DNA of 21,909 nt, from NCBI GenBank assembly GCA_005223375.1, contig RXOD01004463.1, positions 1 through 21,909 on the forward strand, given 5' to 3'. The DNA is from Amoebophrya sp. AT5.2. Taxonomy: Eukaryota > Sar > Dinophyceae > Syndiniales > Amoebophryaceae. A program made the translations under genes and the position numbers. The notes below the pieces were generated by a model. That model was given only the letters and a program-made list of their open reading frames with translations, was not told where the DNA came from and made no database searches. Position 1 is the stretch's first letter. Every line of letters begins with the position of its first letter. Below are positions 19,288 through 21,909 of the stretch, in pieces.

Positions 19288-20499
19288 TTAGGCTGGCCCC
19301 CGTAACAAACCAAGTAAATCCAACAATCCAAAAATCAAAAAATTCAAAAATTTCCGTTTGTGCTGCCGATTTGGATAACAACAACAAACTTCGGTTTCAT
19401 ACTCGTCCGGGCAGTGCAAGTAGGGACACCTGGGGTCCCCACAGCTGTGTGCCCCGCTCTGCAGGTCGTTTGTACCCGCTGTATCGTCACTGGCCAAATA
19501 GTGGAAGCAGTGCGAATAGCCACCACGGTCCGCCAACTCCTGGGTGTGCATGTTTGCGAGCCTAACCGACCACTGCCACAGCATTCTTTCGTAACACTCG
19601 AGCGCAACGTAGTTCTCGAAATTTTTCAACGTGCCGAAAACCGCCTTCTCCTTCTCCAAATCCGCTTGGCGGATCCACTCGGATATGAACCGGCTGGGTG
19701 GCACCTTCTCGTTCACGATGAGGTCGTAGAGAGCCCTGTGGGAAAGTTGGGAGTCCGAGTATTTCATCTCGCTCGTCGTCATCTTGCGGAGTGAGTTGAA
19801 GGCTTGAGTTGGCTGCAGTTTGTAAAACGGCAGTGCGGCGTAGGTGTAACTTGTTTCGCGAGCTTCTGCTGCCGGCGTTGAGAGCGCACTACCGGTGTTT
19901 CTGATGTCGAACAGCGAGAAAAGCTGCTCATTTTGCTGGCGCTCGCATTCCCGGAGAAGCTCTGCGATACCGCGCATCATGCAGAGATAGCTTCTGGTCG
20001 ACGAAAGAGCTGCATCAACCGTCGGTGCCGAGAACAGTCCTCCTGTGTTCTCGTACTGCAGCGCCATGTGACCCCAGAGGCGCCGCTGCCGAAAAAACTC
20101 TTGCATACCGACCTCAGGCTCCACAGACGTGCTGGTGGCCGACGATTGCGGCCGCTGCTGCTCGGCGCCTTGGTTGTCAGCGGCCGCCTGCTCCAAAACT
20201 TCTTCTTGTCGGGCGATATTGCGCGCCAGCTGGCGCCCCAACTCTTTGTCATTGTACAATCTCGACTGCCACGGGGAGTCTTCGTCGCAGCCCGGAGCCG
20301 CACCCAGACCCGTCCAGCATCTCGAACAAAAGAAGTGGCCCTGCTTCCACTGCCACTTCTGCTTCTCGCTGCTCACTTGGTAGGCGCACACGCTGCAAGC
20401 AACCGTGGTCCTGGCCCTGCTCCAACAGAAGTTGCAATACCAAGATCCTGGTCGAGTTTCACTTTGATATAGATTTCGTTTATATTTGAAACAGAAGCA
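19288..20499 (-). CDS. Zinc-finger protein, RanBP2-like finger plus Cys clusters (5' end uncertain)
   Basis: Open frame of 403 residues after an acceptor ATACTTTCAG that ends at 20500. Near its start W-Y-C-x2-C-x9-C-x2-C (WYCNFC ... CSVC) resembles a RanBP2-type finger, though the loop is one residue short and lacks the usual Asn. HFFCSRCW follows about 20 residues later. The middle is helical and Gln/Glu-rich, with a low-complexity patch (QQRPQSSATSTS). Near the C-terminus SCGDPRCPYLHCPDEYE and EVCCCYP form a second Cys/His cluster, and the end is hydrophobic (KFLNFLIFGLLDLLGLLRG). No in-frame ATG precedes the first finger, so the start must come from an upstream exon; the ankyrin exon at 20773-21003 fits in phase. 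The role is unknown; binding of RNA, ubiquitin or protein is typical of such fingers. Confidence 0.6.
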   Translation of the reverse strand, partial: CFCFKYKRNLYQSETRPGSWYCNFCWSRARTTVACSVCAYQVSSEKQKWQWKQGHFFCSRCWTGLGAAPGCDEDSPWQSRLYNDKELGRQLARNIARQEEVLEQAAADNQGAEQQRPQSSATSTSVEPEVGMQEFFRQRRLWGHMALQYENTGGLFSAPTVDAALSSTRSYLCMMRGIAELLRECERQQNEQLFSLFDIRNTGSALSTPAAEARETSYTYAALPFYKLQPTQAFNSLRKMTTSEMKYSDSQLSHRALYDLIVNEKVPPSRFISEWIRQADLEKEKAVFGTLKNFENYVALECYERMLWQWSVRLANMHTQELADRGGYSHCFHYLASDDTAGTNDLQSGAHSCGDPRCPYLHCPDEYETEVCCCYPNRQHKRKFLNFLIFGLLDLLGLLRGPA

Positions 20500-20772
20500 C
20501 TGAAAGTATGACGATTTTAATCTTGCGGCGGTAAACGCCTTCTAACGAGCACTGAATCTGAAAATATAAAAAAAAAACCAATATATTAAAAAAGGCGAAG
20601 AGTACCATTGCACATCCACAGCTCCACGCTATTGCACTCGAGTGCGCCACACCCGCTGCAAGCGTTCGGCGATATCTGATCTGACATCAGCGATAGTTGC
20701 CAGCTCCGCCCTCCAGCCAGCTCAAGCCATGCGCGCTCCGCAACCAAGGTCGTGCGCTTCTGCTTGCAGTAC

Positions 20773-21003
20773 CTCCAAAAGCTCCCGAGAGCGTTCTTCG
20801 TCGACGCGATCCTTGTCGGCCAGGAGCTCGGCTACCGGGCGCGCCTCGTACATGATTCGTCGCCGCTTGCGGTGCGTCAGCAGATCCCTCACGACGTCCG
20901 CCGACCCTTCGAAGGCAGCCAGCTGCAGCACGTTGAAGCCGCGTTTCTCGCGCCACGTCTCGCGCTTTTCTTGCACGTCCGCCAGGTGCACGCAGAGGTC
21001 AGG
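20773..21003 (-). CDS. Ankyrin-repeat exon, probably upstream part of the zinc-finger gene
   Basis: On the minus strand an acceptor (GTCCCAG, AG at 21005-21004) opens a 77-codon stretch that includes GFNVLQLAAFEGSADVVRDLL, split here as one ankyrin repeat (GFNVLQLAAFEGSADVV then RDLL), followed by a charged helix (DKDRVDEERSRELLE). It ends at GAG|GTACTG in phase 0. Joined across a 273-nt intron to the acceptor at 20500, it continues in frame into the zinc-finger ORF. If not spliced, the frame runs on to a stop at about 20722 (CGARMA). No ATG is present in the exon, so earlier exons are expected to the right; I could not place them. Confidence 0.45.
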
Positions 21004-21845
21004 CTGGGACTACGGCTACCACGCGGCCCATCATCATCCTACTGCCCGCCGTCTGATCTATGTATCGCAGGTATCGCTAACTGCTACATCAACATGCCTA
21101 GTGCTGGTGGTCATGATGAAATTTATGTAGTATGAAGATCAGGCTCAGCTTCTGAATCAAATTAGATACGTGCGTATGATAGTTAGTGGCAGTGTCACGA
21201 AATACAAGTAGATGTTGTACTAGGCGACCAGTTTTATAAAGTATCACAGTGCGTCAATGGGGATCGATCGCGCAATGGTGATCATCGTTTGGTTCGCAAA
21301 AGCCGCGCGGAATGGGGATCGATCGCGCGCGCGGCGACCAACGAAAACAATCAAAAACCGAGTATGGACTTCCAACCACAAGGGAGTATCAATCGATCTA
21401 CACTTTGTTCATCCGAATCTCGCTTCGTGATTTCGTATGAACGTATCGATTTCCATCTCATCCTTTTGCGGATATCATCTTTTTGTTTGCCGCGATTCAC
21501 GCAGGCAGGCGTGCACCAAACTGTCGTGGCGGTCAGCTGGAACAGGCTGTTCTTGCTGGCCGCCAGGACAGACCGACAACAGTGCACGAGCACTGATAAT
21601 TTTTGGTCGCGATACGAACAGGAAGCCTGCGGAGGCGAAGGCCCGCCGCGAGAGGCCTGCTGTCTCCTTTCGTACCCGGTCAACAACTTGAACGAAACCA
21701 CGATCCATGTCTCCATTTCAGCTCTAATATTTGGTGTCGGGGTGGGAGTGGGTCAAGATCATCGATTCTGTTTACAGGGTCTGGACTTGCTTAATACACT
21801 GATGTACATGTAGACTAATACTTGCGTCCGGCTCCGGCTACCAAA
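21004..21845. other. Region without a supported gene
   Basis: About 840 bp. Frames of up to 174 codons exist on both strands, but their composition is not convincingly coding and I see no domain. It may hold the missing 5' exons of the ankyrin gene on the minus strand and the promoter of the plus-strand gene starting at 21846. It contains the repeated GGGGATCGATCG motif described separately. Confidence 0.35.
21256..21328. repeat. Iterated AATGGGGATCGATCGCGC motif
   Basis: Two perfect 18-bp copies at 21256-21273 and 21311-21328, with a degenerate copy (AATGGTGATCATCG) abutting the first at 21274-21287. The core GATCGATC is palindromic. Function unknown. Confidence 0.6.
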
Positions 21846-21909
21846 ATGGATCAGATGATTTCGCTATCGTGCCTGCTCCTGTTCCTTTATCTCAAAAGCA
21901 TCCAGCGGC
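21846..21909 (+). CDS. Possible start of a secreted or membrane protein (truncated by window end)
   Basis: ATG at 21846 in the context CCAAAATGG opens a frame that stays open for 21 codons to the window edge. The encoded peptide starts MDQMISLSCLLLFLYLK, with a hydrophobic core typical of a signal peptide. The evidence is only the peptide character and start context; the stretch is too short to name a product. Confidence 0.35.
   Translation, partial: MDQMISLSCLLLFLYLKSIQR

Noticed and set aside
21828..21852. Spliced-leader-like sequence GGCTACCAAAATGG next to the ATG at 21846
   Set aside because: Shares only the near-palindromic CCAAAATGG core with the reverse complement of the dinoflagellate spliced leader; flanks and orientation do not match.

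Overview
The window looks like nuclear DNA of a protist. Reading frames end at GT donors and restart at AG acceptors with matching phase. The proteins are eukaryotic in kind: a cathepsin C-type lysosomal protease, a CCCH zinc finger, ankyrin repeats and a RanBP2-like zinc finger. Long Ser/Ala/Glu-rich low-complexity inserts are common. Most genes lie head to tail on the minus strand, and one spacer is only about 160 bp, with an AG acceptor placed just before the next start codon. This fits an alveolate of the dinoflagellate/Syndiniales type, where mRNAs are trans-spliced. That placement is inference: no species was identified and no perfect spliced-leader sequence was seen.

Layout from left to right. 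At 67-2260 (minus) is the first exon of a cathepsin C-like dipeptidyl peptidase, which runs off the left edge. At 3142-8091 (minus) is a very long intronless gene for a TatD-family metal-dependent hydrolase with an N-terminal CCCH finger; its catalytic barrel is interrupted by about 550 residues that include ankyrin-like repeats. At 8599-9678 (plus) is a two-exon gene for a protein with two copies of a PD-(D/E)XK-like motif set, the only clear complete plus-strand gene. It is followed by a short ORF of unknown nature at 9693-10124.

From 10509 to 21003 (minus) comes a co-oriented series. It holds a five-exon gene for an unrecognised protein of about 1294 residues, whose fourth intron carries a nested inverted-repeat element (13515-13861); an intronless acidic disordered protein (16500-17597); a three-exon protein of 203 residues (17759-18615); and a zinc-finger protein (19288-20499) that may be spliced to an ankyrin exon at 20773-21003. 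At the right edge (21846-21909, plus) there may be the start of a secreted or membrane protein.

No tRNA, rRNA, CRISPR array, insertion sequence or bacterial operon was seen. The genes do not form an obvious pathway. The items most worth checking are the domain-in-domain TatD gene, the internally duplicated nuclease-like gene, and the intronic inverted-repeat element. All splice models come from phase matching and consensus only, and transcript data would decide them.
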